Positions 26,576 through 34,420 of a DNA stretch of 64,000 bases are shown piece after piece. This DNA is from Acidobacteriota bacterium. Lineage in GTDB: Bacteria > Acidobacteriota > Terriglobia > Terriglobales > Acidobacteriaceae. The stretch covers positions 37,225-101,224 of the forward strand of contig JABCZC010000008.1 in assembly GCA_013289875.1 (NCBI GenBank), given 5' to 3'. Every line of letters begins with the position of its first letter. Position 1 is the stretch's first letter. A model generated the notes under the pieces. It saw only the letters and a program-made list of their open reading frames with translations. It ran no database searches and was not told where the DNA came from. The position numbers and the translations under genes were made by a program.

Positions 26576-26911
26576 TCAGGGTGCCACGGTCGCGGCGAGC
26601 CAGTCGAGATATGCCTGGTTTCCCGATTCCAGCGCTATGACAACAAACTCGGGGACCTCATACGAATGCATCTCGCGCAGGGCAGTCTCGAGTTCAGGGA
26701 GTCTTTCCGCCGAGGTCTTGATCAGCATTAAGACTTCATGCGCCGTTTCGATCGCACCTTGCCAGCTGTAAACCGAGGTCAGATTTGGAATGAGGTTGAC
26801 GCAGGCGGCGAGACGCCGTTCGACAAGGGTTCTGGCTATTTTCTCAGCTTCATCCCGCGAACCGGCGGTTGAGAGTACAAGCCGAGCGGAAGGTGCAGGA
26901 TTCGGAGCCAT
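26576..26911 (-). CDS. cutA: CutA-type divalent cation tolerance protein
   Basis: A 111-aa trimeric ferredoxin-like protein of the CutA1 family, linked to copper and other divalent-metal tolerance though its biochemical role is unsettled. Hallmarks are VLSTAGSRDEAEKIARTLVE, RRLAACVNLIP, SVYSWQGAIETAHEVLMLIK, and the C-terminal SYEVPEFVVIALESGNQAYLDWL (given in parts). It is the first gene of a leftward group with the small membrane frame, bioY and mqnD. Confidence 0.93.
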   Translation of the reverse strand: MAPNPAPSARLVLSTAGSRDEAEKIARTLVERRLAACVNLIPNLTSVYSWQGAIETAHEVLMLIKTSAERLPELETALREMHSYEVPEFVVIALESGNQAYLDWLAATVAP

Positions 26912-27063
26912 CTGTCTCGATCTGGAAAGCTGGTTTGAGAAGCGTTGGAAGATATCTTAATCGATGCTCGGTACCGGACTAGATTCCCCGGCGCGAGTTT
27001 CTGTGAGGAATGCGGCCGGCGCTGGGCGATTCCCGTCGATGATAGAAATTTGGGGGGGACGTT

Positions 27064-27477
27064 GTGAGCACTGCGGAACGCACTTCTATGGACTCGAAGC
27101 CGTCGGCATCCAGGAAGACACGGGCTGCGGAGTTTCTCTACCGCATGGGCCGGCGCATCGCGACGGGCCTGGCAGTGATGCTAACGGTGTTTCTGGGCTA
27201 TCACGTTATGGTAGGCCGCAACGGCGTGAACATTTATGAGCAGAAGCGCGCTGAGGATCGTGAACTGCAGAAGCAGATTGAAGCACTTCAGCAGGAGAAC
27301 GACCGATTGAAGGAGCATGTGGACCGGCTGAAGAGCGACCCGGATGCGATTGAGCACGAAGCCCGCGAGCGGCTCCACTATGCGCGGTCGGGCGAGGTGA
27401 TTTACACCTTGAATGATTCTGGAACGACGACTGACAAGCCGCAGACGCCGGCGTCGGTCAATCCTGACAGCAGGTAG
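27064..27477 (+). CDS. FtsB/DivIC-type septum formation initiator protein
   Basis: A 137-aa bitopic membrane protein of the septum formation initiator family. After a basic N-terminus comes one membrane span (ATGLAVMLTVFLGYHVMVG), then a heptad-rich coiled coil (ELQKQIEALQQENDRLKEHV) and the family C-terminal motif IEHEARERLHYARSGEVIY. FtsB proteins bridge FtsQ and FtsL in the divisome, acting at the periplasmic side of the septum. The start is GTG at 27064 after a G-rich stretch; ATG at 27088 is a possible alternative. It is not in a dcw cluster here, which is common for FtsB. Confidence 0.88.
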   Translation: MSTAERTSMDSKPSASRKTRAAEFLYRMGRRIATGLAVMLTVFLGYHVMVGRNGVNIYEQKRAEDRELQKQIEALQQENDRLKEHVDRLKSDPDAIEHEARERLHYARSGEVIYTLNDSGTTTDKPQTPASVNPDSR

Positions 27478-27534
27478 CCGTTATCCTTAGCTTTTCGCAG
27501 ACCCTCCTATACTCGTAAGTGAGGTTCGATCCGG

Positions 27535-27756
27535 TTGATAGCGGCCATACGATTCGTCTGGAATGCGACGCGCGGAAATCGGCTGCATCCATGGCGGAGT
27601 GAATATCTGAAGTGGCGGATCGAGACTTACTCGGGCATGAAGGCCGACGAAATCGAACCTAAGGATATGGTGCGCTTTGTCTGGCGTGAGAAATGGAACC
27701 TGCTGCGCTTCCTGAAGTGGACAGGCGAGCTGGAAAAAGCAGGGGACAGGGAATAG
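27535..27756 (+). CDS. Small conserved-looking protein of unknown function (73 aa)
   Basis: A 73-aa basic, Trp-rich soluble protein with RFVWNATRGNRLHPWRSEYL, KWRIETYSGMKADEI and MVRFVWREKWNLLRFLKW. The evenly spaced Trp/Arg residues and good coding character argue for a real gene. The start would be TTG at 27535 with GAGG about 10 bases upstream. It lies alone between the ftsB-like gene and a xylanase. I do not know its function; small proteins of this look occur in other Acidobacteriota. Confidence 0.6.
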   Translation: MIAAIRFVWNATRGNRLHPWRSEYLKWRIETYSGMKADEIEPKDMVRFVWREKWNLLRFLKWTGELEKAGDRE

Positions 27757-27761
27757 AGAAC

Positions 27762-27798
27762 AGCCATTAGCCATTAGGGATTAGCCATCAGGGATCAG
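27762..27798. repeat. Short imperfect tandem repeat GCCATTAG/GGGAT
   Basis: GCCATTA, GCCATTAGGGAT, TAGCCATCAGGGAT follow one another directly upstream of the xylanase ribosome binding site. This is simple local duplication and its function is unknown. Confidence 0.5.
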
Positions 27799-27807
27799 TG
27801 GAGAGAA

Positions 27808-28923
27808 TTGCGGACACGGCGGGAGTTTTTGAAAATGGCGGTTGCGGCGGGAGCGCTGCCTGCTGCAGATTTGTTCGCTCAGGGGACAACGTCGGATGTG
27901 AGGGGGGCAAAGTCTCTTCGGGCGCATGCCCAACTGCGCGGACTGCTGGTGGGTTGCGCGGTTGTTCCCGGAAAGCTTCATGGCGAGCGGGATTATGCCG
28001 ACCTCGTTGGCGCGCAGGCGAACATTCTGGTTGCCGAGAATGCGATGAAGTGGAAGGCGCTGCGGCCGGCTCCAGACAAATTTGATTTTCGCGGGGCGGA
28101 TGCGATTCTGGCCTTCGCTTCGAGGCATGGGCAGAAGGTGCGCGGACATAATCTTTGCTGGCACGAGGCGCTGCCGGACTGGTTCGCGGGCACGGTGACG
28201 AAAGACAACGCGCGACAGATTTTTACGGAGCACATCAGGACTGTGGCCGGACGCTATGCACGGAAACTGCATTCCTGGGATGTTGTAAATGAGGCGATCG
28301 ACACGAAGAGCGGGCGTCCCGACGGGCTGCGGAAGTCTCCGTGGCTTGAGCTGATCGGGCCGGAGTATATCGATGTGGCGTTTCGCACGGCGCGCGCGGC
28401 CGATCCAAAGGCGCTGCTGACTTATAACGATTACGGCATTGAGGAAGACTCGGCGGAACAGACGGCCAAGCGGGAGGGGGTTCTGCAGCTTGTGCAGGGG
28501 ATGAAGAAGCGCGGCGTGCCGATTGACGCGGTGGGGGTGCAGAGTCATCTTTCCGCGAGCGATCCGCTGCCGGGAGCGGGGCTGCGCGAGTTTGTGCGTG
28601 AGTTGGGGCGTATGAAGTTGCAGGTGTTCGTCACGGAATTGGACATCAATGAGCGCAAGGTTGAGGGATCGGTTGCCGAAAGGGATGCTGCCGTGGCGCG
28701 GGTCTACAAAGACTACGTAACCATGATGGTTGCAGAGCCCAATGTGAGCGCGGTGCTGACGTGGGGAATTACTGATCGGTATACGTGGCTGGATGCACCG
28801 AAATATGCGCGTCCGGACGGGCAGCCGCAGGGGTGCCTGCCGTTCGATGCCAACTATGAGCCGGCGCCGGCGTTCTTCGCGCTGCGCGATGCCTTGGATA
28901 GTCGCCGCTCCAACGAACAATAG
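27808..28923 (+). CDS. GH10 endo-1,4-beta-xylanase, Tat-exported
   Basis: A 371-aa glycoside hydrolase family 10 enzyme that cuts internal beta-1,4 bonds of xylan. The N-terminus RTRREFLKMAVAAGA is a twin-arginine signal, so export of a folded protein is expected. The barrel shows AENAMKWKALRP, VRGHNLCWHEALPDW, the acid/base Glu162 in WDVVNEAID, and the nucleophile Glu277 in VFVTELDIN, plus GVQSHLS. The fold is complete. The start is TTG at 27808 with GGAGAG upstream; this start is needed for the Tat motif. A broken GH8 gene 7 kb away may have belonged to the same xylan-degrading ability. Confidence 0.93.
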   Translation: MRTRREFLKMAVAAGALPAADLFAQGTTSDVRGAKSLRAHAQLRGLLVGCAVVPGKLHGERDYADLVGAQANILVAENAMKWKALRPAPDKFDFRGADAILAFASRHGQKVRGHNLCWHEALPDWFAGTVTKDNARQIFTEHIRTVAGRYARKLHSWDVVNEAIDTKSGRPDGLRKSPWLELIGPEYIDVAFRTARAADPKALLTYNDYGIEEDSAEQTAKREGVLQLVQGMKKRGVPIDAVGVQSHLSASDPLPGAGLREFVRELGRMKLQVFVTELDINERKVEGSVAERDAAVARVYKDYVTMMVAEPNVSAVLTWGITDRYTWLDAPKYARPDGQPQGCLPFDANYEPAPAFFALRDALDSRRSNEQ

Positions 28924-28982
28924 TAGGCACACTTGGCAGAGCAGGCTGCATCTGGTGTGATGAGAGCTGTGGGGTTCTCTTT

Positions 28983-30119
28983 TTGTTGAGTAAGATTCTC
29001 AAGACATTCGGCGCAGTGTTCCTTCTTGCGACGTTATCAGGACTGTGCACCGCGCAACAGCCGTTTCCCGGCGAGCCGCCTGGTCAGCAACAGCCGCCCC
29101 AGCAGCAGGCTCCTCCGATGACGCTGCCTCCGCCGGTTTCCGCCGATGACTACGCCGCGCCAACGATTCGGGTGAACACCAGCGTGGTGCTGGTTCCGAC
29201 GCTGGTGGAGAAGCCTGGGGGGGCGGTAGTGTATGGGCTAAAGGCCGACGATTTCAAGCTGCTGGATAACAGCGTGCAGCAGAAGGTCCGCGTCGAAGAG
29301 GATCTGGATTCCGATCCGGTGTCGCTGGTGATCTGTATTGAGCGCGGACGCGATGCGCCGCTCGAATACGACACATTTGCGCGGCTGGGGCCGCTGCTCG
29401 AGTTGTTCACAGGCGAGGGGCGCGGCGAGGTGGCACTGGTGGTTTTCGACTCGAAGCCGGTTTTCCTGCAAGGCTTTGAGAAGGATACAACCTACATCGA
29501 GCGCGACCTGCGGCAGCTTCCTGAGGGTGACGGAGGCGCGGCGATTCTGGATGCGGTGGGATATTCGGTGGAGCTGCTGGAGAATCGGCCGCAGAACCAT
29601 CGGCGGGTCCTGCTGCTGATCAGCGAGTCGCGCGACCATGGCAGCCGGCATGTGACGATTCCGGAACTGGTGGAGCGCATTGGCACGACCAACACGCTGG
29701 TGTTAAGCCTTGCGTTTTCGCCGTCAAAAGCGGAGCTGATCGATTGGGGCAAAGGCAACACGAATGGGGGCTCGGAGCTGAACCTGCTGGCGCCGCTGAT
29801 GATGACGATCAACGCAATGCGCAGAAACACTCCCAAGACATTGGCCTCGATGAGCGGAGGCGAGTATGCGCCGTTTACGAAAGAGAGAGGCTTCGAGAAT
29901 CGCGTGGCGGAGGTAGCGAACCATTCACGCAACCGCTACATGCTGAGCTTTCGTCCGACGGATCTGACGCCGGGCCTGCATACGATTCAGGTTTCCCTGA
30001 CTCAGAACTACGGAGCACGGGTAGTAGCGCGGGGCAGTTACTGGGCGGTGAACGATGCGGCGGCGGCTCCGACCAACTCACCGACGAGTTCTCCGAGCGG
30101 CACAGCGGACAAACCGTGA
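28983..30119 (+). CDS. Secreted VWFA-related acidobacterial domain protein
   Basis: A 378-aa exported protein with an N-terminal signal peptide (ILKTFGAVFLLATLSGLCTA), a Gln/Pro-rich linker (about 25-45) and a von Willebrand factor A-like domain of the acidobacterial type (VWFA-related). The segments IRVNTSVVLVPTLVEKPGG, LKADDFKLLDNSVQQKV, ILDAVGYSVELLENRPQNHR and RRVLLLISESRDHGS match that family. The usual metal site DxSxS is replaced by IERGRDA, so metal-dependent adhesion may be lost. Its C-terminal part ends in a Ser/Thr-rich tail. The start (TTG 28983) is tentative. Its role is unknown; such proteins are abundant in this phylum. Confidence 0.85.
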   Translation: MLSKILKTFGAVFLLATLSGLCTAQQPFPGEPPGQQQPPQQQAPPMTLPPPVSADDYAAPTIRVNTSVVLVPTLVEKPGGAVVYGLKADDFKLLDNSVQQKVRVEEDLDSDPVSLVICIERGRDAPLEYDTFARLGPLLELFTGEGRGEVALVVFDSKPVFLQGFEKDTTYIERDLRQLPEGDGGAAILDAVGYSVELLENRPQNHRRVLLLISESRDHGSRHVTIPELVERIGTTNTLVLSLAFSPSKAELIDWGKGNTNGGSELNLLAPLMMTINAMRRNTPKTLASMSGGEYAPFTKERGFENRVAEVANHSRNRYMLSFRPTDLTPGLHTIQVSLTQNYGARVVARGSYWAVNDAAAAPTNSPTSSPSGTADKP

Positions 30120-30128
30120 GGGAAAATC

Positions 30129-30800
30129 ATGAGTGAACACGTAAAACTGAAAGCAGACGACGGGCACGAGCTGGACGCCTACGTGGCGAGACCTTTGAGC
30201 GAGCCCATCGCGGGACTGGTTGTGGTGCAGGAGATTTTCGGCGTGAACGCGCATATTCGCTCGGTGGCGGATGGCTACGCGAAAGATGGATTTCTGGCAA
30301 TGGCTCCGGCGCTGTTTGACCGTTACGAGCGCGGGGTCGAGCTGGGCTATGAAGGCGAAGACGCGCTCAAGGCCAGGTCTTTCGCGCCGCGACTCGATGT
30401 GAATGCGGCCGTCCGAGATGCAGCGGCGGCTCTCGATTATGTTCGCAGGGAGACGGGAAAGAAATGCGGCGTAATTGGCTACTGTTTCGGAGGGACCGTC
30501 GCGTGGCTGGCGGCGACGCGTCTGAAGGCCGATGCAGCGGTTGGATACTACGGCGGCCGCATTGGCATGTATGCCGCGGAAGAGCCGAAGGCGCCGGTGA
30601 TGCTGCACTTTGGCAAGAAGGACAAGCATATTCCGACGGAAGAGGTCGACAAGGTCGCGGCCGCGCGCCCGGAGGTGGAGATTTACTGGTATGACGCGGG
30701 CCATGGCTTCAATTGCAATGCGCGATCGAGTTACGACGCGGAGTCGGCGAGGGTGGCAAGGGAGCGGTCACTGGCATTTCTGAAGAAGCACTTGTCATAA
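30129..30800 (+). CDS. Dienelactone hydrolase family protein
   Basis: A 223-aa alpha/beta hydrolase of the dienelactone hydrolase family, cytoplasmic. The nucleophile Cys lies in GVIGYCFGGT, the acid Asp in FGKKDKHIP and the catalytic His in DAGHGFNC, completing a Cys-Asp-His triad. VVVQEIFGVNAHIRSVADGY is the typical oxyanion-side segment. Classic members hydrolyse dienelactones in chlorocatechol breakdown; here no aromatic-degradation genes are near, so the substrate is unknown. It starts 9 bases after the VWA-like gene with GAGGG as ribosome binding site, so they may be co-transcribed. Confidence 0.92.
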   Translation: MSEHVKLKADDGHELDAYVARPLSEPIAGLVVVQEIFGVNAHIRSVADGYAKDGFLAMAPALFDRYERGVELGYEGEDALKARSFAPRLDVNAAVRDAAAALDYVRRETGKKCGVIGYCFGGTVAWLAATRLKADAAVGYYGGRIGMYAAEEPKAPVMLHFGKKDKHIPTEEVDKVAAARPEVEIYWYDAGHGFNCNARSSYDAESARVARERSLAFLKKHLS

Positions 30801-31033
30801 GCCGGAGAAGGCCCTGAACACGAGCGGACTTCGCGAGCTTGACGATGTCGAGCCCAGTTTAGCTTTGTGTGGGGACATCTTCCAATATCCGGAGGTCGGA
30901 CCCCGTGATTTACTGCGCGCAGATTTGGCGTCGTTTCAGGCCTCAGGCGCATCTACCTTCTATCACCGGACCTGGTTGATGGCACGGGTGTTCTCTGCGC
31001 GTTGCAAAATCCTGAAAGGAACGCAAAAGACGA

Positions 31034-32650
31034 ATGGCGGCAACGGCTGTAACGGCGGAGCCTAAGTTAGTCGCTTTGGAGAACTGGCGTCCCAAGGCTA
31101 ATCCCTGGGTGATTGCCGCCGTGGTGGCGATGGCCGCGTTTATGGAGGTGCTGGACACCTCGATCGCCAACGTCGCGCTGCCACACATCGCGGGCAGCCT
31201 GAGCGCCAGCCTGGACGAAAGCACGTGGGTGCTGACTGCGTACCTGGTATCGAACGCAGTCGTGCTGCCAATGGGCGGGTGGGTGGCGAGCGTCATTGGT
31301 CGGAAGAGATTTTTCATGAGCTGCATCGTGATTTTCACGATCAGCTCATTCCTGTGTGGTATTGCGCCGTCTCTTCCGCTGCTGCTGCTGTTTCGCGTGC
31401 TTCAGGGCGCGGGCGGCGGGGGCTTGCAGCCAATGGCGCAGGCCATCATGGCCGATTCTTTCGAGCCCGCGAAACGCGGACTGGCGTTTTCGCTCTATGG
31501 CATTGTGACGGTGCTTGCGCCTTCGGTCGGCCCGACGCTGGGCGGATGGATCACGGACAACTATAGCTGGAACTGGATTTTCTATATCAACATTCCGGTG
31601 GGCTTGTTGGCTCTGGCGCTCACGCAAAGGCTGGTCGAGGACCCGCCGTGGAATGTTCCGGACAAGAAAAATCTATTCAAGCTGGATTATATCGGGATGA
31701 GCCTGCTGGTGATTTCGATGGGTTCGCTCCAAATCATGCTGGACAAGGGCGAGGAAAACGATTGGTTCGGATCGCACTTCATTGTCGTCTTCGCGATCGC
31801 GTTTGTGACCGCATTCATCGGGCTTATTGTGTGGGAGTGGTTCGCGAAGAATCCGCTGATGGATCTCAAACTGTTCAAGAACAGCAATTTTGCGATTTGC
31901 TGCTTTCTGATGCTGCTGACCGGTGGTTTTCTGAATGCGACGACGGTTTTGCTACCACAGTTCCTTCAGGCTCAGTTGGGATACACGGCGACCTCGGCAG
32001 GGTTGGCACTCTCCGCCGGCAGCCTGGCGCTGCTGATTGTGGTGCCGATTGGCGGACAAGCGTTGACGCACCTTCCGGCGCGCAATATCATCGCGTTCGG
32101 CTTCGCCTTCTTTACGGTGTCCTACTTTGTCACGGCGACAAGGCTCAACCTGGGATTGAGCTTCGGTGAGTCCTCATGGGTGCGGGTCATGCAGGTGGTG
32201 CCCATCCCTCTCGTCTTTATCTCGGTAACGACGGCGGCTTATTTTGGCATGCCCCGCGAGAAAAACAACCAGGTTGCGGGACTGATCAATTTTGTGAGGA
32301 ATATTGGTGGCAGCATTCTGATCTCGCTGACGAATGCGGCAGTGGTGGAACGAGCGCAATTTCATCAGAACCAGCTTTTGAAGTACCTGACGCCCACGAA
32401 CGCGAACTTACAACGGCAGGTGCAGTCGCTGACAGGCTATTTCGATGGCCGCAGCGGTCCTCCAAATGCGGGCGGCCTTGCACAGGGCAGGATTTACAAT
32501 GAACTGATCCAGCAGTCGCAGACGCTGGCCTACGTGGATGTGTTCTATATCATGTGCGGCGCAGCCATACTGATGATTCCGCTATCGTTCCTGCTGAAAA
32601 AGAATCATCCGCACGCGGGTGGTGGCAGCGGTGAAATTGCGGCGCATTAA
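31034..32650 (+). CDS. DHA2-family drug/H+ antiporter (EmrB/QacA type)
   Basis: A 538-aa transporter with about 14 membrane spans, DHA2 branch of the major facilitator superfamily. Signatures are FMEVLDTSIANVALPHIAGS (family motif D1), VLPMGGWVASVIGRKRFF (motif A), and VGPTLGGWITDNYSWNWIF (motif C). EmrB proteins export drugs and toxic acids, normally with an EmrA membrane-fusion partner; none is adjacent. AAAGGAA precedes the start. It reads into a Cys/His-rich secreted protein and an outer-membrane-like protein, which may hint at a shared envelope stress role. Confidence 0.92.
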   Translation: MAATAVTAEPKLVALENWRPKANPWVIAAVVAMAAFMEVLDTSIANVALPHIAGSLSASLDESTWVLTAYLVSNAVVLPMGGWVASVIGRKRFFMSCIVIFTISSFLCGIAPSLPLLLLFRVLQGAGGGGLQPMAQAIMADSFEPAKRGLAFSLYGIVTVLAPSVGPTLGGWITDNYSWNWIFYINIPVGLLALALTQRLVEDPPWNVPDKKNLFKLDYIGMSLLVISMGSLQIMLDKGEENDWFGSHFIVVFAIAFVTAFIGLIVWEWFAKNPLMDLKLFKNSNFAICCFLMLLTGGFLNATTVLLPQFLQAQLGYTATSAGLALSAGSLALLIVVPIGGQALTHLPARNIIAFGFAFFTVSYFVTATRLNLGLSFGESSWVRVMQVVPIPLVFISVTTAAYFGMPREKNNQVAGLINFVRNIGGSILISLTNAAVVERAQFHQNQLLKYLTPTNANLQRQVQSLTGYFDGRSGPPNAGGLAQGRIYNELIQQSQTLAYVDVFYIMCGAAILMIPLSFLLKKNHPHAGGGSGEIAAH

Positions 32651-32687
32651 GGGGTCTGCTAAGAGCGGGCGCGCTAGAATGAGACTT

Positions 32688-33020
32688 ATGACGATTCGCT
32701 CCGTTGCCGCGTGTGTGCTGCTGGCTTTTTTCCTGGCGGTATCCTGGTCGGCGGCATGGTGTGAGACGAGCTGCGTGGTACCCCACGAAACGCACGCCTG
32801 CTGCCCGGCACACATCGATGGTGGCAGATCGGTGCTGGCACGGCAGCAAGCCTGTGCGGTTGCCGTGCGGACGGTTGCAGCAGCGCCGGTATTGCCTGCG
32901 ACGGCTACTCCCGTGATGGTGAAGACGGGGGCGCTTGCTCCGGTGGCGTTTGTTCCGGGCACCATTTCACAGACGGCACCAGAGTCTGCCTCTCCTCCAA
33001 AATTCAATCTCCGAATCTGA
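32688..33020 (+). CDS. Small secreted Cys/His-rich protein, unknown function
   Basis: A 110-aa protein with a signal peptide (ACVLLAFFLAVSWSAAWC) and a short Cys/His cluster, CETSC, then HETHACCPAH, soon after the cleavage region. The rest is Ala/Val/Pro-rich and of low complexity. Such clusters can bind copper or other soft metals, and the next gene codes for a Met-rich outer-membrane-like protein, so a metal-handling role is a reasonable guess but unproven. The start may also be ATG 32679. It lies 37 bases after the DHA2 pump. Confidence 0.55.
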   Translation: MTIRSVAACVLLAFFLAVSWSAAWCETSCVVPHETHACCPAHIDGGRSVLARQQACAVAVRTVAAAPVLPATATPVMVKTGALAPVAFVPGTISQTAPESASPPKFNLRI

Positions 33021-33089
33021 TTTTCTCTCCGACTCAGGACGCAGCGGATCCGGGTCTGCTGCGCGGCTGTTTCTTTCGGGGAGAGTTTT

Positions 33090-34379
33090 GTGCACAGATA
33101 TTGGGTTTGCTCACTGCTGCTGGCGGCGGGTTCGCTCGCGATTGCGCAGCAGTCGATGAAGATGCAGATGAATATGAGCGGCAAGGCGACGTCGTTTCCT
33201 GAAGAGGTGGAACTGCACGATACCTCGGGCACGAGCGCGGAGCCGAATTCGACGCCGGTGCCGATGCTGATGACGATGCGCGGCGACTGGATGGTGATGT
33301 TCCATATGAATGTGTTCGTGGCGGATATCCAGCAGACGAGCCCGCGCGGCGCGGACAAGTTTTTCTCAACCAACTGGTTTATGCCCATGGCGCAGCACGC
33401 TTGGGGGCCAGGACAGGTAACGCTGCGCTCGATGTTCAGCCTGGAACCGGCGACGGTGACCGGGCGACAGTATCCACTGCTTTTTCAGCAGGGCGAAACG
33501 GCGTATGGCAAGCCAATAGTGGACGGGCAGCATCCGCACGATTTTTTGATGGAGCTGGCGGCGCTCTATGACTGGCGCCTGGGTGAGAAGACGCTACTGA
33601 CGTTTTATGCGGCGCCGGTAGGCGATCCCGCGATTGGGCCGACGGCGTATCCTCACCGCGCTTCGGCGATGGAGAATCCGCTGGCTGCACTCGGACACCA
33701 TCAAGAGGATTCAACGCACATCGCCGATGATGTGGTCACGGTGGGATTCACGCAGGGTATTTTGCGCATAGAAGGGAGCGGCTTTCATGGACGCGAGCCC
33801 AATGAGCATCGCTGGCAGGTGCAGCAGGGAGCCATCGATTCATGGTCGACGCGGGTGACGGTGCAGCCTGGGCAGAATTGGAGCGGGCAGTATTCGTATG
33901 GGCGCCTTCACAGCCCGGAGCAGCTCTACCCCACGGAGAACCAGGAGCGCATGACGGCTTCGGTCATGTATAACCGGCCGATGACAAAAGGGAACTGGGC
34001 TTCGACGGCGGCGTGGGGAAGGACGCGGTCGCTTGAGGACAATGTGATCCAGAACAGCTATTTGTTCGAATCGCTGTTACGTTTTGCGACAAAGAACTAT
34101 GTCTGGACGCGCCTGGAGAATGTAGACCGCACGACGGAGTTGCTGTTGGGAGAGAATCCATTGCCGCCGGGTTTCGAAGAGGAGCCGGCGGGACGGGTGC
34201 AAGCGTATACGCTTGGCTACGATCGCGACTTTGACGTGGTGCCGCATCTGTCGACGGCAATCGGCGCGCAATTGACAGGCTATGTGGTTGGTTCGCGCCT
34301 GAGGCCGGTTTATGGAAGCGATCCGATCGGCATAGTGATATTCCTGCGCATGCGGGTGGTGGGTAAGGGAGATCGATAG
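33090..34379 (+). CDS. Predicted outer-membrane beta-barrel protein, unknown function
   Basis: A 429-aa exported protein: a signal peptide (CSLLLAAGSLAIAQQ), then a short Met-rich stretch (MKMQMNMSG) and alternating amphipathic strands ending in FLRMRVVGKGDR, a pattern suggesting an outer-membrane barrel. Notable segments are HMNVFVADIQQTSPRG, DGQHPHDFLMELAALYDW, GTGH-like metal-rich parts such as GHHQEDSTHI, and HGREPNEHRW. The His- and Met-rich content plus the upstream Cys/His peptide suggest metal handling, possibly copper. Similar proteins are seen in Acidobacteriota and Proteobacteria as hypothetical proteins. The start GTG at 33090 leads directly into the signal peptide. Confidence 0.65.
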   Translation: MHRYWVCSLLLAAGSLAIAQQSMKMQMNMSGKATSFPEEVELHDTSGTSAEPNSTPVPMLMTMRGDWMVMFHMNVFVADIQQTSPRGADKFFSTNWFMPMAQHAWGPGQVTLRSMFSLEPATVTGRQYPLLFQQGETAYGKPIVDGQHPHDFLMELAALYDWRLGEKTLLTFYAAPVGDPAIGPTAYPHRASAMENPLAALGHHQEDSTHIADDVVTVGFTQGILRIEGSGFHGREPNEHRWQVQQGAIDSWSTRVTVQPGQNWSGQYSYGRLHSPEQLYPTENQERMTASVMYNRPMTKGNWASTAAWGRTRSLEDNVIQNSYLFESLLRFATKNYVWTRLENVDRTTELLLGENPLPPGFEEEPAGRVQAYTLGYDRDFDVVPHLSTAIGAQLTGYVVGSRLRPVYGSDPIGIVIFLRMRVVGKGDR

Positions 34380-34420
34380 AGGAGTCGGTGCGATGATGGT
34401 CGCATCCAATTAGGTAATTC

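Noticed and set aside
27781..28932. Long antisense frame (383 codons) opposite the GH10 xylanase
   Set aside because: It lies exactly over the xylanase, whose catalytic motifs are intact; the antisense translation is rich in Arg/His/Pro and has no recognisable domain.
30865..31065. Short frame upstream of the DHA2 pump
   Set aside because: No ribosome binding site or conserved pattern, and it runs into the start of the pump; it is more likely leader sequence.
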